From: Odiellus spinosus
Lineage: Eukaryota > Arthropoda > Arachnida > Opiliones > Phalangiidae
Reading direction: 5' to 3'
NCBI GenBank assembly: GCA_963920705.1
Contig: CAWUCO010000235.1
Location: forward strand, 1 to 64,000
DNA: 64,000 nucleotides
The notes beneath the pieces are model-generated. The model worked only from the letters and a program-made list of their open reading frames with translations, did no database searches and had not been told where the DNA came from. Below are positions 13,396 to 25,618 of this stretch, one piece after another; position 1 is the stretch's first letter, and each line of letters opens with the position of its first letter. Position numbers and translations under genes: made by a program.

Positions 13396-13625
13396 TATAA
13401 AAAATTTAAAATTTTAGAGGTTTAGCCGGAGACGGTATAACGGTGTGATATTAAACTCTCCATGAATCCTTGCTAAGGAAGTTTACTTCATATTAGTTTT
13501 TTTACTATTGAATAAGTCAAGGAATGGATATAAAATCACTTGTTGCAGGGCTTCAATCTCCCTTTATATTTTAAGTGCAAAAGAGCGGAAAGCCTATCAC
13601 AACGGGGCAACTTTGTGGAAATATC

Positions 13626-13642
13626 AAAGAGAGAGAGAGAAA
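13626..13642. promoter_or_regulatory. (GA)n tract upstream of PDPR
   Basis: 'agagagagagagaaaga' about 400 bp upstream of the PDPR start codon. GAGAG is the GAGA-factor core in insects; function here is inferred only. Confidence 0.25.
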
Positions 13643-14022
13643 GAACCTAGCAAGTTTGGCAACAGATGTCATTATAGTCTCCAGGAAAACGTCTGGGATT
13701 TAACGGCAAAATAAAACACGTATAGTTAAGTAACGTGCGGCGGGGAAACCAATATTTCTCAGCTGGTAAGACCCGCCCTAAAACTAAAGAAGAAACTTTG
13801 GGACATTGACTGGGTAGCTAGTCGTAGACGATACATGTTCGAAAATAATATCTACTGATGGTGAAATTCGGTTTAAAGCGGAGTTGATATCAATTAACGC
13901 ATTAAGTACTAGCATTATCTATTAAAACCGTCAACGATTACGCGCCTCTACTTTGACCGATACGGAACGCGTTAGAGACAGATTATAAGCGATCGAGAAA
14001 AGTCGAGAAAAACAACTTTCAA

Positions 14023-14052
14023 ATGCTTTTCAAGAACGGGGAAAGATGTTAA
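14023..14052 (+). promoter_or_regulatory. Upstream ORF overlapping the PDPR start codon
   Basis: ATG at 14023 opens a 9-codon frame that stops (TAA, 14050-14052) just after the PDPR ATG at 14046. The two frames overlap by a few bases in a +1 relation. If the transcript includes this region, translation of PDPR would need leaky scanning or termination-reinitiation. The transcription start is not known. Confidence 0.4.
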
Positions 14053-17000
14053 AGTCGAAGCAAATACTGAAGAAATTAAGCTACGCTCAAAGAAATACCT
14101 TATTAACGTTAAAAAGAAATTTGAGCCAAGATGAGGATTATAAAGTTCCCAAATCGGCAGACGTTGTCGTCATAGGCGAGTATTTTCTTAAGTAATGTTT
14201 AAGAATAAGTACGCGAGTTTAAACTTTTATTCGTCGTTTCCAAATGTTACTATCAAGAGTACGTAATGTAATTGTTGAAGACTCAAAAATGTACAAAAAT
14301 TTTTGTTGATCAACTATTGAAATATTTGGGAGCTTAAAAAAATTAATAGGAAACTTAATAATTTATTGTCGAAAAACCAGACGACTCTTAACGTACGAGT
14401 ATATTGGTATTGGCTGTTCATGAGGGGGGTTGGTGACAAGAAAACCTTTTTTCGCCCCAAACCGCGCGAGTTGCGAAAGAGTGGATTTTGTTTTGAAGTC
14501 TGTCTGTGTGAAGACACTCCAGAGACGGGAAAAATGGCCGATGCGAAAAGATTTATACAGATCGTCCCAAAAGCGGGGGCAAACTTGATTTGCTGGGGGC
14601 AATTGCCCTCACGGCAGGCAAAGATTAATTTTAACACCATGAGGTTCAACATTAACATAGACTCCATTCACCTCATTTTTAGTTACGCGAAAACTTGATT
14701 TTGAGTCACTATTGCGTTCTTCGTTTATCCGCCACCGGCACTGTTAAAGGCAGGGATATCAGAGAGATGGTTTACTGTCAGAGGCGTTAAGATTCATGGA
14801 GTAATAATAAAGGGAGAGCCATACGTAAAATCAAGAAGGATCAGATAAGGAGAGGAAAAGTGGGAACGGCGCGGCTCCTACTGCGTCGGCCTAAACTCCC
14901 ACTCTGGGAGAACGGGGGACAGACGGGGGTAGAGATGCTTCGTGGTAAATTGTTGTCACGTGGGTAAAACGAATCCTTTACGAGACGCGCTAGCTAGCGA
15001 CCACGTGACAACAGTTTACCTCGAGAATTTCCTATCCCCCTTTTCCACCCGAGTGGGAGGTTGGCTCTTCTCTCTCTAACTCAACGCAGCCCCACTTTTC
15101 CTCTCCTTATCTGATCCTTCTTGGTAAAATCGTGTAGTAATAATAAAGAGATACCCAGTCGTAAAGTCATGGATTAGGGATAATAAAGGGAAGGGAAAGC
15201 CAGACGTAAAATCATGGATTAGGGATAATAAAGGGATAGCGAGATGTCATCATGGAGTGCAACTTGTAACTTTGGCCGCGGTTTTAATTAGCAACTTAGC
15301 TTCGGCCTGCGAAAACAAGTTGTCACGTCGCGTAACTACCGTGGCTCCACGAGCCATCTTGTTCCCTTTGTTGTCAACTCCTCTGAACAGTAGTATATAT
15401 GTAATTAGTAGACGTATAACACAACTGGTTGGTAGTCAAGCGTATAAAAATTTACAGGAGGCGGGATAATCGGTTGTAGTACCCTGTATCATTTGACAAA
15501 GTTGGGTTGCAAGGACATTGTACTGTTGGAAAAAGAGAGATTGACGGCTGGAACTAGTTGGCATTCAGCAGGTAAAGGACTTTCAGTTTTAAGAGTCCTT
15601 CAGGATTTATTGCACTGAATGAACGCGATAATAATTATATATAGGTTTAATATGGAGACTTCGTCCGAACGACACGGACATTCAAATTCTAAACCACACG
15701 CGACATCTTCTTCACGAGGTTCTGGAGAAGGAAACGGGTTTACACCCGGGATGGGTAAACAATGGTGGTCTTTTTATAGCCAATTCCAAGGAAAGACTAG
15801 ACGAATACAAACGTCTCATGACTGTAAGTGGATATATCTATTTTTTGAAGTAACCGGGTTGATTTGTATGACAAGTCTTAACGAAAAAGTTAAATCAATT
15901 ACATTCTACGAATACTCTACAGATTGGTAAAGCATTTGGTATCGAATCGCACGTCCTATCACCGTCGGAAACCAAAGAACTTTATCCCTTGATGAACGTT
16001 TCGGACGTTTACGGCACGCTATACAGTCCGGGAGACGGGACGGTTGAACCAGCAGGATTTTGTTCATCATTGACTAGAGCGGCTACTAAAGCCGGTGCCA
16101 AAGTTATCGAGAAATGTCCAGTGGTTGGAATATCTTTGGACGTTGACGATTTCGGCGTCAAAAGAGTCAAGGCGGTTCAAACACCATTGGGCGAAATCAA
16201 AACTAAAGCCGTAGTCAATGCCACGGGTTTGTTTCTAAAGTTTTCGTGCCGCTCTAACTGGGTAATATTTGACGAAATCAATACTTGGAATCTAGGTATT
16301 TGGGCACCGTACATAGGCGCCATGGCAAGGGTCAGAGTTCCTCTTATAGCGATGAAACACGCGTACGTTGTGACGGAGAAAATAGAAGGAATCGCTGGAA
16401 TGCCCAATGTCCGGGATCACGACCTGTCATTGTACTTAAGATTGCAAGGAGAATCATTATGTATTGGGGGCTACGAACCAAACCCGATCTTTTGGGAAAA
16501 AGTGCGCAAAGATTTCGCTTTCGGTTTATTCGAATTGGATTGGGAAGTGTTTGGAACTCACATCGAAAGTGCCGGTCTCAGGGTACCGTGTTTGGAAAAG
16601 GCTGGAATAAAATCGACTGTCTGTGGACCAGGTAAAAAAGTCACTTGTCGCTACCGAATATTCCGGGGGCTTCTTTTGACCCATCTATAAAATGGTCAGA
16701 ACCATTTAGTCTTCTTATAGGCTATAATCGTCGGTACAACGACAAATTAGACATTTCGCATACTAGTTTAGGATCATAACACGTATTTTTTCGTGTCCTA
16801 GAATCGTTTACACCTGACCATAAACCGTTACTGGGAGAAGACGTTGATGTCCGTGGATTTTTCCACGGTTGCGGATTCAACAGTTTGGGAATGAACGCCG
16901 GCGGAGGTAGTGGTAGAGAATTAGCTAAGTGGGTCCTTTTTGGACGACCGGATCTCGACATGTACGCCTATGATATTAGGTAGAATATTTTCATCTCGAT

Positions 17001-20000
17001 ATCCAATTAGAACCAAAACTAACCAAGTACTTGGAACAGACGTTTCAGATCTTCGATGACCAGTAATGCCAAATGGATAAAAGAACGAAGCCACGAGGCT
17101 TACGTCAAGAACTATTCCATAGTCTACCCTCACGACGAACCCTTAGCTAGTCGCAATATGTTTCGGGACCCTTTCCATCAAGTAATCGCCAATGGCGAAG
17201 GGTGATTTTCTTATGTACCAATATATCCTTCAAATCATTTCTCAATTCTTAAGCCTAACACGTAATTTCGGATACGCAGAAACTAGAAGACAGCGGTTGC
17301 GTGTTTCAAGAAAGGCACGGTTGGGAAAGACCAGGTTGGTTCTCACCAAACGGTCCTTCACCGGTAAGTCTTCGAACTTAAAAGCATATATACTTACGCG
17401 TGAAAATTCGTTAGGTTTCAGAATACGATTACTACGGAAGTTATGGACACAAACGCAACGAGAATAGTCAATACGAGGAGAGATTGAAATACGATTACAC
17501 ATTCGAGTTTCCAAAACATCACGATATTGTAAGTTGAAGAAGCACTCTGCAAGTTTAACCATCTTAAGACTAAAGTTGGCATTTTGTGATGATTTGGAAG
17601 TGTTTGTTATTAGTAATGAAAAAATATCATCTAGATCAAAAACGAGTGCTTGGGTTGCCGAAATAGAGTAGCCGTTTTCAATATGTCATATTTCGGAAAA
17701 TTCTACATTACTGGCAAAGATGCCCAAATGGCCGTTGACTGGATATTTACCAACGATATGTCCAAGCCAGAGGGTACGTTTATAAATCAAATACAAAGAT
17801 TTTACAGTTAGCTTTTTGTGCAAGACTTTTTGGTGACAGGGGCGTGCCCACCGTGGGGCAAATTCTCCCGCAGCCTTTGTCAATAGGCGGGTGGTGAGGA
17901 TTGCCTCGCCGGTAACGCGAAATTGGTTATCGTTTACCCAAAAACCGGTTTTTATTGAAAGGTTTTCTACAATATGCTAAATTACCTATTGGTTTCATTT
18001 TAGGTAGTACGGTTTATACTTGTATGTTAAACAAGCGTGGTGGAGTTGAGGCCGATCTAACTGTAAGTCCAATCAAAAAGGGCGACGGAACGGTTTGCGA
18101 GCCCACTTTCGAAGGTATAAATTAAGACTTTTATAAAAAGTTTAGACTTACTGGTGATCCGATAAAAGTAATTGCATGTTGGTTATTTTGCAGGACAAGG
18201 CTTCTATGTGGCCGCTGGAGGTGCTATGTCCCAGCAGGCGTACACTCATATCCTTTCGGTGATACAAGACAAACGCTTTAGGGTCGAATTGCGAGACCAC
18301 AGTAAAGATATGGGTCTCTTGAGCGTACAGGGTCCAAAAAGGTGAGAAATACATTTCTACCTGTAAAAAAAAATTTACTTAAATTAAAATTCGGTCTATC
18401 TTTGACAGCCGAGAATTACTGCAAGAACTAACGGACACGGATCTTTCGGACAAAGCGTTTCCCTTCTCTACCCACCAAATTATCGAATTTGCGGGTCATA
18501 AGGTTAAAAAATTATTTTATAGCATTACATTCAACCATTACAATAAACACTCAACATTCCCGTAAAAAGGCCAAAAAAAAATTATAGTAGCTGTAGACCG
18601 AGATTCGGAGAAGCGAAGTGTGCCGTCAAAACCTATTGACAAGATAACCCTTCGTAGGGCTGTTCAATTAACGTGTTATACCCGGCCCTTCAGACGACTC
18701 TAATATAGCTGTTTAATAAGTTTTAACCGAGGTTAACTTAACATTATTAGTTAATGGCTCAAATTAATTTATATTTGGTTTAAAGTGAACTCGATCCATA
18801 AATCTGTTGAAATTGTCAGATTGATTTTGAGTGATCTTAGAGCGCTTGATTTGGAGCGGATTGAGATCGTCAAATGAAATACGCAAAGAGCGGTAAATGG
18901 AAAACAACGCCATTAGAGTTAAGAATATACATGTATTCTTCTAAGTAAATAATCTGTTAAAGGGCAATTTAAAAAGTATTTAAAAAGTACGCGCCAATAA
19001 AAAACTCCAAGCTATTAAAGACATACGAGACCCAAAATCTAGTTAGATCTAATTTCGAAAATGTTTCAAAGAATGTATTTTTAACCAAGTGCAGGGCTTT
19101 CGTTTCAGGTCAGAGCCTTGAGATTATCATTTGTGGGAGAACTAGGTTGGGAATTACACATCCCAAATGAGAGTTGCGTACCGGTCTACGAAGCATTGAC
19201 CAAAGCCGGTCAAAAATATGGATTGGTGCAAGCCGGTTACAGAGCCATTGATTCTTTAAGCATAGAAAAAGGTTTGACAATAAATTTTTTGCATTCCTTA
19301 ATATATAGGAGGCTCTTTACAAACAGACACTTTTTGGGTGTTAACTTTTAGGGTATAGACATTGGCACGCCGATATCAGAATGGACGATACGCCATTGGA
19401 AGGTGGTTTGGCCTTCACTTGTAAACTGAAGACGTCTACCGGTTTCATGGGGAGGGAAGCTTTGGAAGAACAACGAAAACGAGGACTGAGGAAAAGACTA
19501 GCATGTTTTACAATTGATGACAAGTAAAATCCATTATCAAACCGTGAATTACCATACCCTGGTAATTTACCGCGTAAATTTAGAACTCTGCGTGGCTGCT
19601 ATGGATAGATAATACGCAGACGCGCGTGGTTTTGTTAGTTCCTACTTTTGCCTCTATTTGCCTTTAGAGGACGCTTATGAACGAAAGGTTTTGATATTCA
19701 TCTGTATCTATTAAGACAGGTATCCATTGTTAACAGTTCTTCCACTTTTCGTATAAAATGCAAATTTTACTATGCAAAGTGGTTGACTTCAACCACTGCG
19801 TTTATCACCATTTATTAAAAGTCGCAAAACCCTTTCAGTCCTTCCCCGCGTTAAATTGACGTAGTTGCGCAACCATCCTTGCCCTTTAATGGGCAGGGCG
19901 CGAACTTGTTAATAATTCGTTCTCATTTTGATCATTTTCCTCTGAGAAATTCGGAGTAGGCCGGATTCCACTCACGAAAATGGAATTAAACGGGCGAAAA

Positions 20001-21289
20001 AATCTGTTAATATACCAGACGCGCGGGGGTGAATTTTCGTTGTGATAATAACGACATCCCTTTTCCCCGAGAAATTTCTCCGATTTTCTCGCTCTAGTGA
20101 AGCGTTTTGTACATTTGTTTCTAAGCTTTAAAGATAAATCGAGAGAAATAAATGGAATACCGTTTATTTTCTGCTTTATAAACTCGGGATAAGCTGAATT
20201 GTTATAGACACCAAACGATTTGTTTATATTCCTCTGATAAAATCTAAATTTCACTACTTTTAAACGGTAATCGCAAGAATTTATACCGCATTACTTGGAA
20301 TGAGCGTGCTTAAAGAGAGTTAAGACCCTACCAACTTTGACCCTATCACCATAGTGTATATGGACAATTGAAAAATTCTTGGTAATCGATATAGAGAATA
20401 ACTTTTATTCGAGGGGCTAACCACTCCCCTAAAATCTGTACACCGATTTCGAGATTACGGAAATGATTACAGCCTTTGGTAGAAGTACTAAAATGTGTAG
20501 TCAGTTGCGTAATCACTTTAGTACAGTCAAATCTACAGGCGTGTACACCGATTACGGGGAGTGATTAGCCCCTCACTTTTATAAGCTTTTTACCTAGAGA
20601 CTAGATAATCAGGGGTGGGGTGGAGGAAACCCGTCTATTTTGTAAATGTTTTGGGCGCTAGTTTTTGAATTGGGGGCTATCCCCCAAAGGGCCAACTGAT
20701 CCCCCTCCCCTGCCCATCATAATGTATTTCTAAACTACGAGGAAATATAGTAAATGTGGTGCCATCCTGTAATATATTTAAAGTTCAGAGGATCACAGCC
20801 TGATTCCAACGTCAATGTCAGTTAGATTCACTCTTTTATACGAAAACGAAAATCAAAACCACATATATTTAAATAATTTTGCTCTAATACAATGAAATAA
20901 CCTTGATATTGAAAAGTACTCCAATCCAGCTACCATATCTCAAATTAAAAACCTAGCCATATTTTTTAAAATGTAACTATCAGTTTCTGTAAAAATATCC
21001 CTCTTGTTGATTTTTATTTCGCAGAACATCGCCACTCGTAGGTCTGGAGACGATATGGAGGAACGACCTAGTAGTGGGATTTTTGAGACGAGGTGACTAC
21101 GCTTTCTCCATAGATAAAAGCGTTGGGTATGGATACGTCCGCGACCCCGAAGGAGGAATCGTCACGCCAGAGTACCTTCGTAAGGGGGAATACGAAATCG
21201 AAAGCCTGGGAGTCAGACGAAAAGCAATCTTGCACGCCAAGTCACCTTTTGACCCCCAGAACAATAGAGTGAAAGGAATCTACCAATAG
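14046..21289 (+). CDS. PDPR: Pyruvate dehydrogenase phosphatase regulatory subunit (PDPR), 16 exons, complete
   Basis: Exons: 14046-14175, 15458-15571, 15645-15823, 15923-16226, 16296-16631, 16802-16979, 17040-17181, 17280-17363, 17415-17528, 17635-17773, 18004-18114, 18194-18341, 18409-18502, 19109-19271, 19352-19523, 21025-21289. They total 2673 nt: 890 residues plus TAG, close to human PDPR (about 880). The N-terminus is basic and hydroxylated ([16 protein letters not shown]), as in a mitochondrial presequence. FAD-binding motif [17 protein letters not shown] lies at about residues 40-56, then [18 protein letters not shown] (His79 aligns with the flavin-linked His of dimethylglycine dehydrogenase). 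The DAO domain ends near 405 ([28 protein letters not shown]). A GcvT-like half follows ([29 protein letters not shown]) with a C-terminal GcvT barrel ([24 protein letters not shown]). In mammals PDPR lowers the Mg2+ sensitivity of PDP in the mitochondrial matrix. Intron 1 begins with GC rather than GT; all others are GT-AG. Confidence 0.97.
14794..15255. repeat. Short tandem repeat in PDPR intron 1, split by a MITE
   Basis: Units of about 37-45 bp share 'taataaaggga' and 'cgtaaaatcatgga'. One unit lies left of the MITE (14794-14831) and three or four lie right of it (15124-15255). Removing the MITE and one target copy rejoins a unit, so the transposon landed in an existing array. Confidence 0.7.
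14832..15123. mobile_element. hAT-like MITE in PDPR intron 1
   Basis: 292 bp with terminal inverted repeats of about 34 bp. The left end 'caagaaggatcagataagga' matches the reverse complement of the right end ('tccttatctgatccttcttg') essentially base for base. A second inverted pair lies inside ('tgttgtcacgtgg' / 'ccacgtgacaaca'). It is flanked by GTAAAAT on both sides, 7 bp of a probable 8-bp duplication. It has no coding capacity, so it would need a transposase in trans. Confidence 0.85.
20409..20574. mobile_element. hAT-like MITE in PDPR intron 15 (complete copy)
   Basis: Inverted ends 'gaggggctaaccactcccc' and 'ggggagtgattagcccctc' are flanked by a perfect 8-bp direct repeat ACTTTTAT (20401-20408 and 20575-20582). 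The interior has 'cgtaatcactttagtacagt'. It is the best-preserved member of a family also present at 12415, 23977, 26740 and 31460. Confidence 0.85.
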
Positions 21290-21520
21290 GACCCACGCCT
21301 AATTATCGACGCCCGCTACTGTATACCTTTACGGCCACCGCGACAAGAGATAATATACAATTTTTCACGTATAACATTGGCCAAAGTCACTTTCATTTTT
21401 TGTAAGCTCTTTAAATCGTACAAAACCCTTCCCTGATTACTACTATTACGCCTCTTAAGCATTTTCTTGTCAAATATTTAATCGTGCAGCGAGCCAAAAT
21501 AAACGTTTTTCTCCGAAATT
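21290..21520 (+). terminator. PDPR 3' UTR and polyadenylation signal
   Basis: AATAAA at 21498-21503 lies about 210 bp after the PDPR stop and is the first canonical signal downstream of it. The cleavage site is therefore expected at about 21515-21530. Confidence 0.55.
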
Positions 21521-22964
21521 GTTGGGTCTTTTTCTCAATTAGCACAAATAATCTGGTAAAATTTAAATATTTTTTTTTACAAAAAACCTTATCACGTGCC
21601 AGAATGCGCGAGAATCACCTGTAGGTTTTTTACTGGTGGATTAGGCCTAATCACTTGCTGTTAAGTTGAATTCTAGCCTTAAAAAACAATTAAAGGTGAC
21701 TTAACCATTTGAAAATTAAACGAGTTAATTTTCAAAACAAGTCAATTTCACGCCATGCATCAAAAATTCGAGAAAAACTATAATTCCAGAAGACCGTATT
21801 CGTGTCAATATAGACGACCGTGTTATCGACTTTTCTAGATAGCTCTAGTACAGAAGATAAATAGTTCTATCTAAAATTACTCTTGGCACTAAAAACATAA
21901 TGTAAAATAAAGGTACATACATATCATAGAGTTTTCGGTCGAAGCACTGGCTTTTTTTAAACTTTAATTAAATAAAATTATTACATGGCTGTTCTGTTTT
22001 GTAATCAAGTAAACTAAAAATAAAATTTAATCTAGATTTTGGAATTTTGGAAAAAATCCGATTTAAAATCAAATATTAAAGCCCATGCAAGTAATTTCCT
22101 GATATTTAAAAGCTTCAAAGTTTCTCGTGGTAATTAAGTTGCTAGCCACTAGCCAGATTACCTGAAATAGGTTACATTGTAATTAAGGGAAATAATATTG
22201 AATTCCGATGTTGAAATGTTTGATAAAAATAACATTTCAAAAGATGGGGGATTTTGTTTTCGAATCTACAAGATTCTTGTGATTGGTTGGTGGGCTGATG
22301 ACCCTATATGATTTTGCGAATTTAAAAACCATCCCAATCTACGTTGCATACGGATTTAGAGAGTAAACAACTTGAGAAAATTTACGTGATAATTATAAAT
22401 CCGTAAAGTGGGAGGGAATTGATTGGTTTAAAACTTATTTGGAGCATTCCTGGCTGTATCTCGCGTGCAAGTTGCATACCTATATGGTGATGACCCCGCG
22501 AGCGAGAGTAGTATACTTCCAAATTAACATTCCTCGTAGACTAGACTAAAATATATGTGGCGAGGCGGCCTATCTTTTAAACTTGACATCTGTCCAAATG
22601 CTAAATGATCTATGGCGCTATCATTCTACTATAATAGAAGACCCAGCTAAATAAGGTATAATGACTAAAATTACACGGTATTCTGTTACTTTGTAACAAG
22701 AAATATATCATCTTTCTTATTTGTGCGCTATAATATTTTTCTCCAAGTTATACCTCTTCTTAAAGGCACAGTCTGAAACCTTATAAATTTTCCATCTTGT
22801 TTTAATCCAATAATTTTGAAATTTTACGGGTATAGGACCTTCCAAATATAAAAACGTTATCAATAATTCACCAAAGATGAATCAACTATCTAACATGAAT
22901 TAAAGTATATATAGACTTGTAAAAATTTTACTGTGGCAGTAAAAATACGTCTGTTACAATCCCC

Positions 22965-23005
<41 letters not shown>

Positions 23006-23976
23006 AACATCAACAACACATTACTATTGAAATGTTTCAAATTTACGGCCATTCTAAGATAGGGGTAATTTTTGGATATTTTCCGATTTCTATTAGTGAC
23101 GAGGCAACGTTTTACAGTGTTGAAGCAAGATTTTATTATTTTAAATTAATCGGGGGAATGTTCCCTATCTTTAACGGTTTTTTAAATACGCCAGTCTTTT
23201 TTAAATAAAATATTTTAAAGTTTTTCGTTAGACTTGACCTTTAAGACCTCACGCGCCTCCCAGATAAGAGATACTTTTTTTCTTAGAATGCATCTTTCAG
23301 TCAAAGCCGAAAAAAACCTCACCAAAACCCCGGAGCCTATAATTAAAATGTAATCAGATAATATCGAATAGATATTAAGATAAGTCTTACACTCTGGTAT
23401 ATATGAAAAAAAAAACTTTGGTAACTAGTTTTTTAACTGACGATTTTGATTCTAGTAATTAACATTTGATGGACGTCTTAAAAATGAGAGGGCACGCGTA
23501 CGTCATTTCTTCGTACGCGTTTAATATTATGCAAGATTTATTATAGTTTATAGATCACTATTAAGGTGGAAAAACAATTATACATCAGTTGCCAAAATTA
23601 ATAATATATATCTACTTTGTAAATTACGTTAAGGAAATTAGACGTTATACGATATGAGAATTTAAATTATAGAAAATCACATAAAAACAGTGATGCAGAA
23701 ATCGAAAATAGAATTTGTCGAAATAATTAGAACAGTAAGAATTCGATATTGTAGAAATGGAATTAGAAACAATTCGGCATTGTAGAAAAAAAAAAAAAAA
23801 ACCATCATGGATTTTGTATATCGATGATACAGAAATCTATAAGTCCAATTCGAAATGTCTATAGGAATCAAAGATGCAGTAAACTAAGATTGAAGGTTGT
23901 CGATAATGCAGAAATTTCTGGGAAGAGGAAATATTCCAAGTCGTAGAAGTAAATGGAAGATGAACAAAACTTTACA
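21521..23976. other. Intergenic DNA with repeat remnants
   Basis: Contains a right-end fragment of the TTAA foldback family at about 21628-21665 ('ctggtggattaggcct'), an A run of about 36 at 22969-23004, and a degenerate ~173-bp satellite relative at about 23040-23110. No gene recognised; the 91-codon open frame at 22933 runs through the A run and the satellite relic. Confidence 0.5.
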
Positions 23977-24130
23977 AGGGGTTGATCACTCCACGTAAGT
24001 CGGTGTAACTTTAACTGTACTAAAGTGATTACGTAACTGACTACGCATTTAGGATTACCAAAGACTGTAATCCGTTACTGATGCGTAATCGCTTATTCGG
24101 AGTGCAGATTTTATGGAAGTGGTTAACCCA
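23977..24130. mobile_element. MITE, same family as 20409-20574, inverted copy
   Basis: Begins 'ggggttgatcactcc' and carries 'gtactaaagtgattacgtaa', the reverse complement of the family core. It ends near 'ggagtgcag...ggttaaccc'. No clean target duplication seen. Confidence 0.6.
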
Positions 24131-24544
24131 CCTTTTCACTCATTTAACAAAGCTGGAATTCGCGCTACCAAAAAGCTCTGCTATTCGCGCTATCAAAGAT
24201 CATATCAGAGATCATAAGAGTTCTAATTTAAAGCAAATATCAAAGCTAAACTTATACTGAACTCAGGTGTATGTGTCGGCAACCTCGGATGATACAGAAA
24301 TAAATTGCGTAAGTCGGAGAACTACAATATTGTACAATTCAGATCTATACAGTAGAAATACAAGTCGATTATGTAGAAAATCTAAATTACGAGTAGTTTC
24401 AGAAACAATTTCTTCGAATTAGGTTCAAGATCAATTAAAGATGTTAGAGTAATATAGCGCGTAATTTCCCATTTCGTATCCTTATTATCGAAATAATTAG
24501 ATATTAGAAATAATATCTTTTAATATAAGGAGAATTTAAAATAA

Positions 24545-24880
24545 TAATAGGTTGATGACGATTACCTCCGCTATCGTCTTCGGCGCCGTGATGAGACGAG
24601 AATTAAACGTAACGGCGTTATTGTCCGAGTGAGAAGATAGAGAAAGAGAGATGGGGATCAAATTAAAGAATATATGGGCTTCTGTAAACCCCGTCGAAAG
24701 CTCATTCACACGGAGTTAGGGTCGCGACCTAGCCACATATCACCGCGCCGCGTCAATATAACTGGTTTTCGATTTGAAAAAAAGATGCCCGAGATTCACT
24801 TCTCTCTCGATATATTGGCAATTCGTCAAATTAGCGCCGACGCTATTATCTGTCCATCATGGGAAACTGAATGCGTAAAG
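24545..24880. other. GC-rich, non-repetitive island in gene-poor DNA
   Basis: CpG-rich sequence ('cgtcttcggcgccgtgatga', 'tcaccgcgccgcgtcaa') with a GAGA-rich stretch ('gatagagaaagagagat') at about 24634. No protein similarity recognised in the 70-codon frame. It could be a promoter, enhancer or non-coding exon. Confidence 0.3.
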
Positions 24881-25319
24881 TGTTAGTTTTTAAACATTAA
24901 GGAGATTGAAAAGAAAAACGATGTTCTTAAATTCCAGCTGAACTTTTCCAGGTTTTCCATGACTTTATATTCATGCTCCAAATTTTTTTAAACTGAATTT
25001 ATGAGGTAATATTGAAACAGCTTTCGAATTTATTTTCGGAATCAACATGCCAAAAAACGTATTCGAGAAATTTTTCACAATTATTGGACACGTTTTAGGC
25101 CTTTAAATTAATTTCTAAAGTTTGGTTAAGCTTTCAATCCGACTAATTAAAAGACGCCCCGCCATTAGCTTAATAAATTAAATATCCCCGCAACAGGTGC
25201 GGTAGCAAACTTCTTTGAACAGTACTAAATCTCGTTCTTGATTATGAAGTTTGGGAGTCTTCTAATTAGTATGAGGTCCTAATTTTAACTGAATGCCAAA
25301 ATCGGAATCTTTTCCGATT

Positions 25320-25418
25320 TTTTCACTAGTGGATTAGGCCTATTTAAACAATAAGGAATCAATTAGCCTAGTTGTTAGGTTGTTAGGCTGCATTCTCCCT
25401 TTAAAAGAAATAGTAGGC
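25320..25418 (+). mobile_element. TTAA foldback family, right-end fragment
   Basis: 'agtggattaggcctatttaa', 'aataaggaatc' and 'gcattctccctttaa' match the right terminus of the complete copy at 58799-59195. The left half is missing or unrecognisable. Confidence 0.6.
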
Positions 25419-25464
25419 AAAATTGAAATATTTGGCTTAAAACGAAGTGAAAAATATCTTGACG

Positions 25465-25618
25465 CTATTATTAATAAATAAAAGAAGGCTACTTCATGGC
25501 GGTTAATATGCAAAAACTTCGGCTGACGAAGGATCTCGGGATCACGGTCCGAAAGCTCCCGACAAAAGTTCTAATAACCGCCATAAGTATCCGTCTTTTA
25601 ATTAATAATAAATAACAT
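25465..25618. repeat. ~150-bp imperfect palindrome
   Basis: The left arm 'aataaataaaagaaggctac' then 'catggcggttaata' is mirrored by the right arm 'taataaccgccat' then 'tccgtcttttaattaataat'. The centre is GC-rich ('gatctcgggatcacggtc'). It would fold into a long hairpin and is MITE-like; no target duplication was identified. Confidence 0.65.

Noticed and set aside
14314..14698. Overlapping 110-117 codon open frames on both strands
   Set aside because: They lie within PDPR intron 1, have no recognisable similarity, and the flanking exons splice over them in frame.
19118..19351. Start codon at 19118 as the beginning of a separate GcvT-like gene
   Set aside because: The segment is PDPR exon 14 (19109-19271), joined in phase to exons on both sides; the apparent start is an artefact of reading into the intron.
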